Shown piece after piece: positions 38,925-50,045 of a stretch of 64,000 nt of DNA (its first letter is position 1; each line of letters opens with the position of its first letter). The position numbers and the translations under genes were made by a program. Source of the stretch: Delftia acidovorans. Lineage in GTDB: Bacteria; Pseudomonadota; Gammaproteobacteria; Burkholderiales; Burkholderiaceae_C. The notes below the pieces were generated by a model that saw only the letters and a list, made by a program, of their open reading frames with translations, made no database searches and was not told the DNA's origin. The stretch covers positions 558,001-622,000 of the forward strand of contig JAITUC010000038.1 in NCBI GenBank assembly GCA_031286585.1, read 5' to 3'.

Positions 38925-39869
38925 CTATCCACCGCAATGGGCTGCCAGCGCGGCATCGAGCTCCGCGCGCCGGGGCGGCTGGGCACCGGCGCGCGTGCAG
39001 TTGAGCGCTGCGGCCGTTGCGGCAAAGCGCAGCACCTGGCGCCACGCGCTTTCGGGCAGCTCCTGCAGCTGGCCCGGCTGCTCGACACCCTGCTCCAGCA
39101 GCGCAACCGACAGCGCCGCGCCAAAGGTGTCGCCCGCGCCGATCGTATCCACCAGTTGCACGGCCGGGGGCTGCACCGACACAGGGGCTTGTCCGGCACG
39201 CAGCAAGGTCGCGCCGGCCGCTCCGCGCGTGAGCACCACGGCCCGGGGGCCCAGCGCCAGCCAGCGCGCGGCGGCCTCCAGCACCGGAACGCCGGGCGCG
39301 ATAAAGGCCAGGTCCTCATCGCTGAGCTTGACCAGGTGTGCCTGGGCCAGCCAGCCCAGGCAGTCATGCCGGAAGGCCTGGGCATCGCGGATCAGCGTGG
39401 GCCGCACGTTCGGGTCGAAGACGATGATGCGCCGCCCGCGCTCAGCCGCCACCAGGTCCAGGATGCGCGGCCCGACAGGGCTGTGCAGCAATGCGATGGA
39501 GCCGAACTGCAGATAGCGGCATTCAGGCGGCAACTCGGGCAGCTGGGCAGGTGCCCACAGCGTGTCCGCCGTTGCCTGCGTATAGAAGGCATAGCGGTTG
39601 GTGCCTTGCGCATGCTCGACAAAGGCCAGCGTGCTGGGCGCATCGCAGCGCTGTACCAGGCGCATGTCCACGCCGTTGCCCTGCAGGTGCGCGAAAAGGC
39701 GCTCGCCAAAGAGATCGCGCGACAGTTGCGAGACAAAGCCTGTGGCCTGCCCGAGCCGCGCGGCGGCCACGGCGCAGTTGGCGGGCGCGCCTCCTTCATG
39801 GCCCTGGAAGGCCAGGCCACCCGTGGCGGTGAAATCGATCAGGGCTTCGCCCGCGATGGCTATGCGCAT
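38925..39869 (-). CDS. PfkB-family sugar kinase (fructokinase-like)
   Basis: 314 residues. PfkB signatures: EGGAPANCAVAAARLG at the N-terminus and the catalytic DTIGAGDTFGAALSVALLE near the C-terminus (Asp base in GAGD). Five bases after the dehydrogenase stop, so part of the operon. Fits MtlZ-type fructokinase, which phosphorylates the fructose made from mannitol or sorbitol; the sequence alone does not separate it from 2-keto-3-deoxygluconate kinase. Confidence 0.85.
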   Translation of the reverse strand: MRIAIAGEALIDFTATGGLAFQGHEGGAPANCAVAAARLGQATGFVSQLSRDLFGERLFAHLQGNGVDMRLVQRCDAPSTLAFVEHAQGTNRYAFYTQATADTLWAPAQLPELPPECRYLQFGSIALLHSPVGPRILDLVAAERGRRIIVFDPNVRPTLIRDAQAFRHDCLGWLAQAHLVKLSDEDLAFIAPGVPVLEAAARWLALGPRAVVLTRGAAGATLLRAGQAPVSVQPPAVQLVDTIGAGDTFGAALSVALLEQGVEQPGQLQELPESAWRQVLRFAATAAALNCTRAGAQPPRRAELDAALAAHCGG

Positions 39870-39874
39870 GCGTT

Positions 39875-41299
39875 CTACCTCGCTGCCTGTTGGACAAAAG
39901 CATGGACCCGGCCTGTGGCACGGCGGACCGCCTCCACCAGATGCGGATGACCCGCCGCATCACCCCACAAGGGCACTTCGGCACACAGCGCGGCCACGGG
40001 GTCGGCGGCGGCGCAGATGGCGTGTGCCACTGCGGGGTCCATGGCCTGGTCCTGGTAGGCATAGGGCAGTGTGTCATGGTGCCAGCGCTGCAGAAAAACC
40101 AGGAACAGCGCCGGCAGCATGGCCACGGCATCCATGGGCGCGCCCTGCGCGATGCGCTCGCGCACCGTGGGCGCGATGAAGCCCGGGATCTTGGCAAAGC
40201 CGTCGGCCGCCACGCGCTGGTTGGTGTCGCATATCGCGGGGTTGCCGAAGCGTTCCAGCACGGTGTCGCGGTAGGCCGGCAGGTCCAGGGCCGATGCCCT
40301 GCCGGGCGTGGCAAGGCAGGGAATCACATCCTGCGTCACATAGTCCCACGCCATCTGGCGTATCGCCGGCACGGCACTGCCTTCGTGGATGAAGCGCAGG
40401 CCCGCCAGCGTGCCGGCCCAGGCAATGCAGCTGTGGCTGGCGTTGAGGATGCGGATCTTGGCCTCCTCGTAGGGAGCCACGGAAGACACCATCTCCACGC
40501 CCACGCGTTCCCAGGATGGGCGGCCTGCGACGAAGCGGTCCTCGATCACCCATTGTGAAAAGCTTTCGGCCGTCACGGCGGCCGCATCGTCCCAGCCCGT
40601 CGCGGCCTGTACGCGCCCGCGCAGCTCCGGTGGCGGGCGCGGGGTGATGCGGTCGACCATGGCATTCGGGCAGCTGATGTTGCGCTCCACCCACTCGGCC
40701 AGTTCCTGCAGTTGCGCCAGTTGCATGAAGGCCAGCAGACCGGCCAGCAGGCGATCGCCGTTGTGGCGAAGGTTGTCGCAGCTGAGCAGTGTGACCGGGC
40801 CGGCATGTGCACAGCGGCGCAACTGCAGGATGGCGCACAGCACGCCATAGATCGTCTCCCCGACCTGCCCCTGGCGCATGCGGCCGATGTCGGCCGCAAG
40901 CTCCGGGCTGCCGGTGTCCAGCACGCCGCTGCCGTCGAGGTAGTAGCCAGCCTCGGTCACGGTGAAGGAGATGACACGTGTGCAGGGGCTGGCTCCGCGC
41001 GCGATCACGGCGGCCAGCCCGGGCGCATGGGGGATCACTTCGCGCAGGGCCTCGATGCGTTGGTAGCGCACCGATCCGCCAGGCGCAATCGTCTCCAGCG
41101 TGTAAGCCCCTCCCTGGCGCGCCAGCGCCTCCAGCGTTTGCGCCATGTCGGAGCGCAGGTTGGCCCCCACCAGCGCCCATTGCGTGTCCCCCGCATCGAT
41201 CAGCCGCTGCTGGTAGGCGGCCTGGTGCGCACGGTGAAAGGAACCCAGACCCAGGTGCAGCACCGTGGGTCTGGAAAGATGCGGAACAATCGCGTTCAT
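39875..41299 (-). CDS. mtlD: Polyol dehydrogenase (mannitol 2-dehydrogenase family)
   Basis: 474 residues from ATG 41299 (MNAIVPHLSRPTVLHLGLGSFHRAHQA); the longer frame runs into mtlK. Long-chain MDR polyol dehydrogenase: NAD site GLGSFHRAHQA, LSCDNLRHNG, MVDRITP, QWVIEDRF and the catalytic Lys region YEEAKIRILNASHS. Oxidises mannitol, arabinitol or sorbitol to the ketose. Neighbours (ABC importer, sugar kinase) match the mannitol/arabitol/glucitol operons of pseudomonads. D-arabinitol 4-dehydrogenase is the main alternative. Confidence 0.88.
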   Translation of the reverse strand: MNAIVPHLSRPTVLHLGLGSFHRAHQAAYQQRLIDAGDTQWALVGANLRSDMAQTLEALARQGGAYTLETIAPGGSVRYQRIEALREVIPHAPGLAAVIARGASPCTRVISFTVTEAGYYLDGSGVLDTGSPELAADIGRMRQGQVGETIYGVLCAILQLRRCAHAGPVTLLSCDNLRHNGDRLLAGLLAFMQLAQLQELAEWVERNISCPNAMVDRITPRPPPELRGRVQAATGWDDAAAVTAESFSQWVIEDRFVAGRPSWERVGVEMVSSVAPYEEAKIRILNASHSCIAWAGTLAGLRFIHEGSAVPAIRQMAWDYVTQDVIPCLATPGRASALDLPAYRDTVLERFGNPAICDTNQRVAADGFAKIPGFIAPTVRERIAQGAPMDAVAMLPALFLVFLQRWHHDTLPYAYQDQAMDPAVAHAICAAADPVAALCAEVPLWGDAAGHPHLVEAVRRATGRVHAFVQQAAR

Positions 41300-41363
41300 G
41301 GTGACCAGAGGAAGATGAGGAAAAAGGGAGGGCTGCTCCGGGCAGCCTCCCGGAGCGAAGCGC

Positions 41364-42422
<1,059 letters not shown>

Positions 42423-42467
42423 GGTTTTCCTTGTGCAGCACAAAGCCGCGAAATGGATGCAGGACGG

Positions 42468-43286
<819 letters not shown>

Positions 43287-43293
43287 CACGCCC

Positions 43294-44151
43294 TCAGTCC
43301 AGGCTCTTGCCGACGATGCGGATCAGGAAGATGGAGACGATGTTGGCCAGCACCACGGCAAACAGCGCACCGGCCGAGGCCACGCCCACGTCGAAGTTCA
43401 TCAGTGACTGCTTGTAGATCAGGTAGGTCAGGTTGGTGCTCTCGTTGCCGGGTCCGCCCGCCGTGGTGATGGCGATCTCGGCGAACACGCTGAGCAGGAA
43501 GATCATCTCGATCATCACCACCACCGCCATGGGCCGCGCCAGATGGGGCAGCGTGAGGTAGTAAAAGCGCTGCAGCGCGTTGGCGCCATCCATGCGCGCC
43601 GCCTCCATCTGTTCCCGGTCCAGCGACTGCAGGGAGGTGATGAAGATCAGGCAGGCGAAGGGCAGCCATTGCCAGGACACCATGACGATGACGGACAGCA
43701 GCGGCATCTCGGTGAGCCAGTCCATGGGCTGCAGTCCGACGGCCCTCCACAGGCTGGCCAGCACGCCATAGATCGGGTTCATCATCATGTGCTTCCACAG
43801 CAGCGCATTGACCGTGGGCATCACGAAGAACGGCGAGATCAGCAGCACCCGCACGACGCCACGCCCCGGAAACGGTTCGTTGACCAGCAAAGCGATCAGC
43901 ACGCCCAGCACCAGGGTGATCAGCACCACGCTGGCCAGGAAGTTCAGCGTGTTCCACACGGCGGGCAGGAAGTCCGGATCGGTGACGAAGAAGGCGTAGT
44001 TGCCCCAGCCGACGAAGCGGTGCTCGCCCGGCTGCATGAGGTTGTAGTTGACGAGCGAGAAATAAATCGTCATCAACAAGGGCACAAGCATCCAGCACAG
44101 CAGCACGGCCACGGCGGGCGCCATCAGGGCGCGGGGCAGGAGACGTTTCAT
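43294..44151 (-). CDS. mtlF: Polyol ABC transporter permease
   Basis: 285 residues. Six membrane helices; EAA loop DREQMEAARMDGANALQRFYYLTLPHLARP. MalF-type CUT1 permease that dimerises with the next one. Starts 21 bases after the binding-protein gene. Confidence 0.92.
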   Translation of the reverse strand: MKRLLPRALMAPAVAVLLCWMLVPLLMTIYFSLVNYNLMQPGEHRFVGWGNYAFFVTDPDFLPAVWNTLNFLASVVLITLVLGVLIALLVNEPFPGRGVVRVLLISPFFVMPTVNALLWKHMMMNPIYGVLASLWRAVGLQPMDWLTEMPLLSVIVMVSWQWLPFACLIFITSLQSLDREQMEAARMDGANALQRFYYLTLPHLARPMAVVVMIEMIFLLSVFAEIAITTAGGPGNESTNLTYLIYKQSLMNFDVGVASAGALFAVVLANIVSIFLIRIVGKSLD

Positions 44152-44172
44152 GGTCGTGATTCCTGCCGGCCA

Positions 44173-45483
44173 TCACCTGTAGTAGCCGCTTTTCCTCATC
44201 TCGCGATCGGCCAGCGTCTGCGAGGTACTGAGCGCCTGCTCCACCGTGACCTTGCCCGACAGCGCAGCGCTCATCTGCTGGCCCACGGCAATGCCAATGG
44301 CCTGGAACTCTGGAATCGCGACGTACTGCACGCCGGCATAGGGCGACCTGGGCTCGGTCGCATCGGTCAGGCTCACGCTGTCGATGGCCCGCTTCTCGGC
44401 CGCGGCAAAGCCCGCCACCTTCTGGAACTCGGCATTGGCATAGGTGGACTGGCGCGTGCCCGTGGGCACGGCCCGCCAGCCGTGCTCCTGCGCGACCAGC
44501 TGCACATACTCCCTGGAGGTGGCCCACTTCACGAAGGTCTGGGCCGCGTCGGCCTTCTTCGAGCTGGAGGGAATGGCCAGGTTCCAGGTCCACAGCCAGG
44601 TCGCGCCCTTGGGCGTGCTGGCCACGGGTGCAGCCGCATAGGCCACCTTGTCGGCCACCTTGGATTGCCTGGGGTCGCTCACGAAGGAGGCGGCGATGCT
44701 CGCATCCACCCAGGCGCCGCACTTGCCCTCGTTGAACAGGGCCAGGTTCTCATTGAAGCTGTTGGCCGAGGCGCCCGGGGGGCCATAGGCCTTCATCAGG
44801 TCCACGTAGAAGCCCACGGCCTTCTTCCAGGCGGGTGTGTCGATCTGCGGCTTCCACTGCATGTCGAACCATTGGCCGCCGAAGGTGTTGACCATGGTGG
44901 TGATCAGGGCCATGTTGTCCCCCCAGCCCGGCTTGCCGCGCAGGCAGATGCCATAGACCCCGGCCTTGGGATCGTGGACCTTGGAGGCGAACTCCCGGAC
45001 CTGCTCCCAGGTGGGCTTGTCCGGCATCTGAAAGCCTGCCTTGTCGGCCAGGTCCTTGCGGTACATTAGCATGGAGCCTTCGCCATAGAAGGGCGAGGCA
45101 TAGAGCTTGCCTTCGTGGGACAGGCCTTCGCGGATGGTGGGCAGCAGGTCGGCCGCGTCATAGGCGGCATCGGTGGCAATGGGCAGCAGCCAGCCCTTCT
45201 TCGACCAGATCGGCACCTCGTAGATGCCCACGGTCATCACATCGAACTGACCGCCCTTGGTGGCGATATCGGTGGTCACGCGCTGGCGCAGCACGCCTTC
45301 TTCCAGCGTCACCCACTTGAGCGTGATGTCGGGGTGGGCCTTCTCGAACCGGGGGGTGAGCTTTTGCATCTCGATCATGTGCCCGTTGTTCACGGTGGCG
45401 ATCACGAGTTCGGTGCCGGCGAGCGCGCCCGCTGCGGCAGTGGCCATGGCCCATGTGAGGCTGGCCTTGAGCAAGCTGTGCAT
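44173..45483 (-). CDS. mtlE: Polyol-binding periplasmic protein
   Basis: 436 residues from ATG 45483 (MHSLLKASLTWAMATAAAGALAGTELVIATVNN), which begins with a signal peptide; upstream in-frame codons cross the promoter. Cluster 1-type sugar-binding protein (HPDITLKWVTLEEGVLRQRVTTDIATKGGQFDVMTVG) with features of SmoE/MtlE (PFYGEGSMLMYRKDL, LRGKPGWGDNMALITTMVNTFGGQWF). First gene of the operon, thus the most highly expressed component. Confidence 0.92.
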   Translation of the reverse strand: MHSLLKASLTWAMATAAAGALAGTELVIATVNNGHMIEMQKLTPRFEKAHPDITLKWVTLEEGVLRQRVTTDIATKGGQFDVMTVGIYEVPIWSKKGWLLPIATDAAYDAADLLPTIREGLSHEGKLYASPFYGEGSMLMYRKDLADKAGFQMPDKPTWEQVREFASKVHDPKAGVYGICLRGKPGWGDNMALITTMVNTFGGQWFDMQWKPQIDTPAWKKAVGFYVDLMKAYGPPGASANSFNENLALFNEGKCGAWVDASIAASFVSDPRQSKVADKVAYAAAPVASTPKGATWLWTWNLAIPSSSKKADAAQTFVKWATSREYVQLVAQEHGWRAVPTGTRQSTYANAEFQKVAGFAAAEKRAIDSVSLTDATEPRSPYAGVQYVAIPEFQAIGIAVGQQMSAALSGKVTVEQALSTSQTLADREMRKSGYYR

Positions 45484-45724
45484 TTTTTGTCTCCTTGTTC
45501 CCTGGTCTTCGAATGCTGGATCACCGCGCCTCCCCTCCCGGCTGCGGATGAGGCATTGTGGCGACGGCCTCGTGCCCGGACTGGTACGACAGATACGCCT
45601 TTCGATACTTTTATGCACAGCCAAGCCGGTGATATCCCTTAGCAGATGCATCAAACCGTGTGCCGCTGCTGCAGTGCATCCCGACCTCCTAGAATTCCGC
45701 TCATCCGCATCTCCGAGGCAGACC
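45484..45724. promoter_or_regulatory. Divergent control region of the polyol operon and the SMP-30 gene
   Basis: 241 bases. On the minus strand GTATC occurs at 45608-45604 and again at 45596-45592, followed by GTACC at 45587-45583. Such short direct repeats are the usual shape of AraC-type operators, but the match is loose and the role is a guess. No gene is seen. Confidence 0.35.
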
Positions 45725-46627
45725 ATGGCCGTGCAGCGCATCCCTGTTCCACCGAGTGCACTCGGCGAGTCCCCCTTCTGGCACCCGCAGGAACACCGGC
45801 TCTACTGGTGCGACATCCAGGACCGGCACATCCATTCGTGGGAGCCCGCCACAGGCCTGCACCGCAGCTGGGCCACGCCCAGCGAACCGGGCTGCTGCGC
45901 TCCCACGGACCGGAGCCGCATCGTGGTGGGGCTGCGCGATGGCTTCGGCCTGCTGGACACCGCCACGGGACACACCGAAATGATCGCCCGCCTGGACCAT
46001 GATCCGCAGCAGCTGCGGCTCAACGACGGGCGCTGCGACCGCGCGGGACGGCTGTGGGCGGGCTCCCTGTTCTCACCCAAGACGGCGCCCGATGCCGCGC
46101 TGTGGTGCCTGCGTGCGGACGGCGCCGGCGGCTACGCCGTTCAGCGCATGGCCGGCGACTGCACCACGGCCAACGGCCTGGCCTTCAGCCCCGATGACGC
46201 CTGGATGTACTGGGCAGACACGCCAGCCCACCGCATAGACCGCTTTGCCTTCGACCTGAACTCGGGCACGCTGGGCACGCGCTCGCTGTGGAAGGCCTTC
46301 GCGCCCAAGGCCGAGGGCAGGCTCTATGGTGGCCGCCCCGACGGCGCCAGCGTCGACGTCCGTGGCAACTATTGGGTGGCCATGTACGAAGGCGGCTGCG
46401 TGCTGCAACTGAGCCCCGGGGGCGATGTGCTGCAGCGCCTGGACACGCCCGTGCGCTGCCCCACCATGGTCTGCTTTGGAGGGGAGGACCTGCGCACGCT
46501 GTACATCACCTCGGCCGCGCATGGCCGGCCCGATCCGGAGCGATCGGCGCAGGTGCCTGCCGGCGCGCTGATGGAGTGCCGTGTCGACGTCCCGGGCCTG
46601 CCGGTGAACAGCTTCCGCGAAGCCTGA
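45725..46627 (+). CDS. SMP-30/gluconolactonase/regucalcin family protein
   Basis: 300 residues from ATG 45725 with GAGG upstream. Six-bladed propeller lactonase: metal Glu in SALGESPFWHPQEHRLYWCDI, RLNDGRCDRAGRLWAGSL (Asn/Asp ligands), TTANGLAFSPDDAWMYWADT and RPDGASVDVRGNYWVAMY. Hydrolyses sugar lactones. Divergent from the polyol operon, so it may hydrolyse an aldonolactone from the same sugars. Confidence 0.88.
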   Translation: MAVQRIPVPPSALGESPFWHPQEHRLYWCDIQDRHIHSWEPATGLHRSWATPSEPGCCAPTDRSRIVVGLRDGFGLLDTATGHTEMIARLDHDPQQLRLNDGRCDRAGRLWAGSLFSPKTAPDAALWCLRADGAGGYAVQRMAGDCTTANGLAFSPDDAWMYWADTPAHRIDRFAFDLNSGTLGTRSLWKAFAPKAEGRLYGGRPDGASVDVRGNYWVAMYEGGCVLQLSPGGDVLQRLDTPVRCPTMVCFGGEDLRTLYITSAAHGRPDPERSAQVPAGALMECRVDVPGLPVNSFREA

Positions 46628-46663
46628 GCCTGGGCAACCCCGGCCGCATGGTTGCCAGGTACG

Positions 46664-48226
46664 TCAGGCCCGCATGCGCTGCAGCAGTCCTGCGGTCGAT
46701 GCATCGAGCCCCGCCACATCCCCGCTGGCCAGGCGCGGCTGCAGGTCGCGCGCCAGCAGCTTGCCCAGCTCCACTCCCCACTGGTCGAAACTGTTGAGCC
46801 CCCACAGCGCGCCGGCCACGAACACGCGGTGCTCCTGCAAGGCGATCAGCGCGCCCAGCGCCGCCGGCGTGAGCGCATCCAGCAGTACGAAAGTGCTGGG
46901 CCGGTTGCCCGGGAAGTGGCGGTGGCCATCGTCGCAGGAACGCCCCTGCATCAAGGCCTGGGCCTGGGCCAGGGCGTTGGCCAGCAGCTGCTCATGGTGG
47001 CCCTGCAGGCCGTGCGACGGCCGCTGCACGGCGATGATCTCCAGCGGCACGATGTCCGTACCCTGGTGCAGCATCTGGAAGAAGGCATGTTGCCCATCCG
47101 TGCCCGGCTCGCCCCAGAGCACGGGGGCCGAGCCCAGCGCCAGCGGCCGGCCCTGACGGTCCACGCGCTTGCCATTGCTCTCCATCTCCAGCTGCTGCAG
47201 ATAGGCCGGCAGGCGCCGCAGGCCTGCGTGGTAGGGCGCAATGCAGCGGCTGGCAAAGCCCAGCAGATTGCGGTTCCAGACGTCGAGCAGCGCCAGGCGC
47301 ACGGGCAGGTTGGCCTGCAGCGGTGCCGTGCGGAAGTGCTGGTCCATGGCATGCGCGCCGGCCAGCAGGTCGCGGAATGCCGCGGCTCCCACGGCGAGGG
47401 CCACGGGCAGCCCGATCGCCGACCACAGCGAATAGCGCCCGCCCACCCAGTCCCAGAAGCCGAAAGTGGTGGTGATGCCCATCTGCGCAGCCGCCGAGGC
47501 ATTGGTGGTCAGCGCCACGAAATGCCGCGCCACATCTTCACCGCCCTGCGCATGGAACCATTGCAGCGCACTGCGCGCATTGGTCAGCGTCTCCTGCGTG
47601 TTGAAGACCTTGGAGGCCACGATGAACAGCGTGCTGCGCGGCTGCAGCCCATCGAGCACCGATTGCAACTCATGCCCATCCACGTTCGAGACGAAGTGCA
47701 TGCGCCGCCGTACATCGCACATTCCCTGCAGCGCCTGCACGGCCATCTGCGGCCCCAGGCCCGATCCGCCGATCCCCATGCACACCACATCGGTGATGCC
47801 GGCATCGGCCCTCACGCGCTCGGCATAGGCCAGCATGGCATCCAGCGTTTCGTGCACCTGGGCCAGGGCCCATGCCTGGCCCGGTGGCGACTCGCCGCGC
47901 GGGCAGCGCAGCAGCGTGTGCAGCACGGCGCGGCCCTCGCTGCCGTTGACGTGCTCGCCGGCGAACATGGCATCGCGCTGCTGCTCCACTGCGCACTCGC
48001 GCGCCAGACGCAACAGCAGCGCCTCGGCCGGTGCATCCCAGAGGTTCTTGGACAGGTCTGCAAAACAGTGTGGAGCCTCCTGGCTGAAGTGTGCGAACCG
48101 GCCGGGATCATCGGCAAAGGCGTGGCGCAGATCGAAGCCCTTGCGCAGGGCCAAGGCATGGTGGTGCAGCGCAGGCCAGACAGTGGCATGGTCGCAGCGC
48201 GAGGGCTGGGGAATGACGGAAAGCAT
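46664..48226 (-). CDS. pgi: Glucose-6-phosphate isomerase
   Basis: 520 residues from ATG 48226 (MLSVIPQPSRCD). PGI signatures: VVCMGIGGSGLGPQMAVQAL, VIASKVFNTQETLTNA (SKTF-like), FWDWVGGRYSLWSAIGLP, the catalytic Glu region GEPGTDGQHAFFQMLHQG and the C-terminal LWGLNSFDQWGVELGKLLA. Interconverts G6P and F6P. Divergent from zwf; a palindrome sits nine bases upstream of its start codon. Confidence 0.95.
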   Translation of the reverse strand: MLSVIPQPSRCDHATVWPALHHHALALRKGFDLRHAFADDPGRFAHFSQEAPHCFADLSKNLWDAPAEALLLRLARECAVEQQRDAMFAGEHVNGSEGRAVLHTLLRCPRGESPPGQAWALAQVHETLDAMLAYAERVRADAGITDVVCMGIGGSGLGPQMAVQALQGMCDVRRRMHFVSNVDGHELQSVLDGLQPRSTLFIVASKVFNTQETLTNARSALQWFHAQGGEDVARHFVALTTNASAAAQMGITTTFGFWDWVGGRYSLWSAIGLPVALAVGAAAFRDLLAGAHAMDQHFRTAPLQANLPVRLALLDVWNRNLLGFASRCIAPYHAGLRRLPAYLQQLEMESNGKRVDRQGRPLALGSAPVLWGEPGTDGQHAFFQMLHQGTDIVPLEIIAVQRPSHGLQGHHEQLLANALAQAQALMQGRSCDDGHRHFPGNRPSTFVLLDALTPAALGALIALQEHRVFVAGALWGLNSFDQWGVELGKLLARDLQPRLASGDVAGLDASTAGLLQRMRA

Positions 48227-48234
48227 GGATGAAA

Positions 48235-48247
48235 GTAATCTAATTAC
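48235..48247. promoter_or_regulatory. HexR-like palindrome, pgi-proximal
   Basis: GTAATCTAATTAC: arms GTAAT and ATTAC around CTA. The core agrees with the gammaproteobacterial HexR consensus (GTAAT N3 ATTAC). Overlaps the pgi leader nine bases before its start, where a bound repressor would block transcription. Confidence 0.6.
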
Positions 48248-48290
48248 CAAATCGACAACACATTTCTGGAACAAAACCTCAATACCTTCC

Positions 48291-48296
48291 TATAAT
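48291..48296 (+). promoter_or_regulatory. -10 element of zwf
   Basis: Perfect TATAAT in an AT-rich stretch, 69 bases upstream of the zwf ATG. A -35 is weak (about 3 of 6 at 48267-48273). Predicted start near 48303, placing the second palindrome at about +18. Confidence 0.55.
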
Positions 48297-48319
48297 TTAT
48301 CCGATTCTTCAGATTTTTA

Positions 48320-48332
48320 GTAACCTGGTTAC
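48320..48332. promoter_or_regulatory. HexR-like palindrome, zwf-proximal
   Basis: GTAACCTGGTTAC: perfect arms GTAACC and GGTTAC with a single central T. Same outer bases (GTAA...TTAC) and length as the pgi-side site. Position downstream of the TATAAT fits a repressor roadblock. Confidence 0.6.
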
Positions 48333-48364
48333 AAAGAATAGACACACCAACTTGTGGAGACAGC

Positions 48365-49819
48365 ATGGGTTTCGATCTGGTTTTGTTCGGTGGCACGGGT
48401 GATCTCGCATGGCGCAAGCTCATGCCCGCGCTGTTCCAGGCGTTCCGCCACGGCACCCTTCCCGAGGGGGGACGCATCCTGTGCGTGGGTCGCGATGATC
48501 TGAGTGACGACCAGTACCGCTCGCTCATCCAGGGCCGCTTCGAAAAGGTGGAGTTGTCCAAGCGCCCCAGTGCCGAGGAGTTCTCGCGTTTCGCGGCCCT
48601 GCTGCACTACCTGCGCATGGACCTGTCGCAACCCGCAGACTACGAGCGCCTGGCCACGGTGCTGAACACGCGCGGCGCCGAGACGGTGGTGATGTACCTG
48701 GCCACTGCGCCCAGCCTGTTCACCACGGTCTGCGAGCAGATTGCCGCCGTGGGCCTGAATGGCCCGCAGACGCGCGTGGTGCTGGAAAAGCCGCTGGGCC
48801 ACGACCTGGCCTCCAACCAGGCCATCAACGCCACGCTGCGCAAGGTCCTGCGCGAAGAGCAGGTGTTTCGCATAGACCACTACCTGGGCAAGCCCTCGGT
48901 CCAGAACCTGCTGGCCCTGCGCTTCGGCAACGCCCTGTTCGAGCCGCTGTGGCGGCGCGAGACCATTGCCAATATCCAGATCACCATTGCCGAGGAACTG
49001 GGCGTGGAAAGCCGTGGCGCCTTCTACGACCAGACAGGTGCGCTGCGCGACATGGTGCAGAACCATGCCCTGCAACTGCTGTGCGCCATCGGCATGGAGC
49101 CGCCGATCAACGCTTCGGCCCACGCCATCCGCGACGAAAAGCTCAAGGTGCTGCAGTCGCTCAAGCCCTGGACGCCGGAAACCCTGAGCCAGCACGTGGT
49201 GCGCGGCCAGTATCTGGCCGGCGCCAGCCAGGGCCAGCCCGTGCCCGCCTACCAGCAAGAGAACGGCGTGGCGGCCGGCAGCCAGACCGAGACCTTCGTC
49301 GCCCTGCGCACAGAGATCTGCAACTGGCGCTGGGCCGGCGTGCCCTTCTACATCCGCACCGGCAAGCGTCTGGCGGGACGGGATGCGCGCATCGTCGTGA
49401 ACTTCCGGCCCGTGCCCCATCCCATCTTCCGCTCGCCCCTGTCCGAAGCCAACCGCCTGGTCATCAACCTGCAGCCCAAGGACGGCCTGGAGCTGCACCT
49501 GCTGGCCCAGGGCGCCACCCAGCAGCAGGCCGAGCCTTCGCTGGCCCCCGTGCATCTGAACCTGGACTTCGACCAGCGCTTCGGCGCCAAGCGCGTGGGC
49601 GCCTACGAGCGCCTGCTGCTGGACGTGATCGCTGGGCGGCTGAATCTGTTCGTGCGCAGCGACGAGCAGGAACAGGCCTGGCGCTGGGTGGAACCCATAC
49701 TGCAGCACTGGCGCAACGATCTGTCGGGGCCGCGCGGCTATGCGGCTGGCAGTTGGGGGCCCAGCGCGGCCAGCGCGATGATTGCGCGGGATGGGTTTTG
49801 CTGGAGCGAGGAGGTTTAG
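48365..49819 (+). CDS. zwf: Glucose-6-phosphate 1-dehydrogenase
   Basis: 484 residues from ATG 48365 with GGAGA upstream. N-terminal nucleotide site LVLFGGTGDLAWRKLMPALF, catalytic RIDHYLGKPSVQNLLALRFGN, and substrate-binding blocks WAGVPFYIRTGKRL. First committed step of the oxidative pentose phosphate/Entner-Doudoroff routes. GTGDLAWRK replaces the usual GASGDLAKRK-type loop but keeps GxxGDLA. No pgl or edd follows. A dispersed repeat begins four bases after the stop. Confidence 0.95.
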   Translation: MGFDLVLFGGTGDLAWRKLMPALFQAFRHGTLPEGGRILCVGRDDLSDDQYRSLIQGRFEKVELSKRPSAEEFSRFAALLHYLRMDLSQPADYERLATVLNTRGAETVVMYLATAPSLFTTVCEQIAAVGLNGPQTRVVLEKPLGHDLASNQAINATLRKVLREEQVFRIDHYLGKPSVQNLLALRFGNALFEPLWRRETIANIQITIAEELGVESRGAFYDQTGALRDMVQNHALQLLCAIGMEPPINASAHAIRDEKLKVLQSLKPWTPETLSQHVVRGQYLAGASQGQPVPAYQQENGVAAGSQTETFVALRTEICNWRWAGVPFYIRTGKRLAGRDARIVVNFRPVPHPIFRSPLSEANRLVINLQPKDGLELHLLAQGATQQQAEPSLAPVHLNLDFDQRFGAKRVGAYERLLLDVIAGRLNLFVRSDEQEQAWRWVEPILQHWRNDLSGPRGYAAGSWGPSAASAMIARDGFCWSEEV

Positions 49820-49822
49820 GCT

Positions 49823-49918
49823 CCCCCTGAGGCGCTGACGCGCCTTCCCCCTCTCTACTTGCTTCGCAAGGGAGGGGGACGACACCCTCGCGGCGGGGCG
49901 GCCCTTGCTCGGTGTCCC
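49823..49918. repeat. Dispersed GC-rich structured repeat, copy 2
   Basis: 96 bases, nearly identical to 10559-10655 after the first hairpin. The first hairpin (49830-49835 with 49840-49845, loop TGAC) has a different sequence from copy 1 but the same pairing: stem positions 3 and 4 are swapped on both sides. The loop of the second hairpin is one base shorter. As in copy 1 it starts right after a stop codon. Confidence 0.87.
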
Positions 49919-50045
49919 TCGCTTTGGGGCACGCCGGTTTCATGCGCCGCGCCAGCATTTGACGCCACGCAGTTGGCATATGGCCCGTGAGAAACGCTGG
50001 ATCATGGGGGAACCTACAATGAGGCCCCGAGAGACTGACCACACC

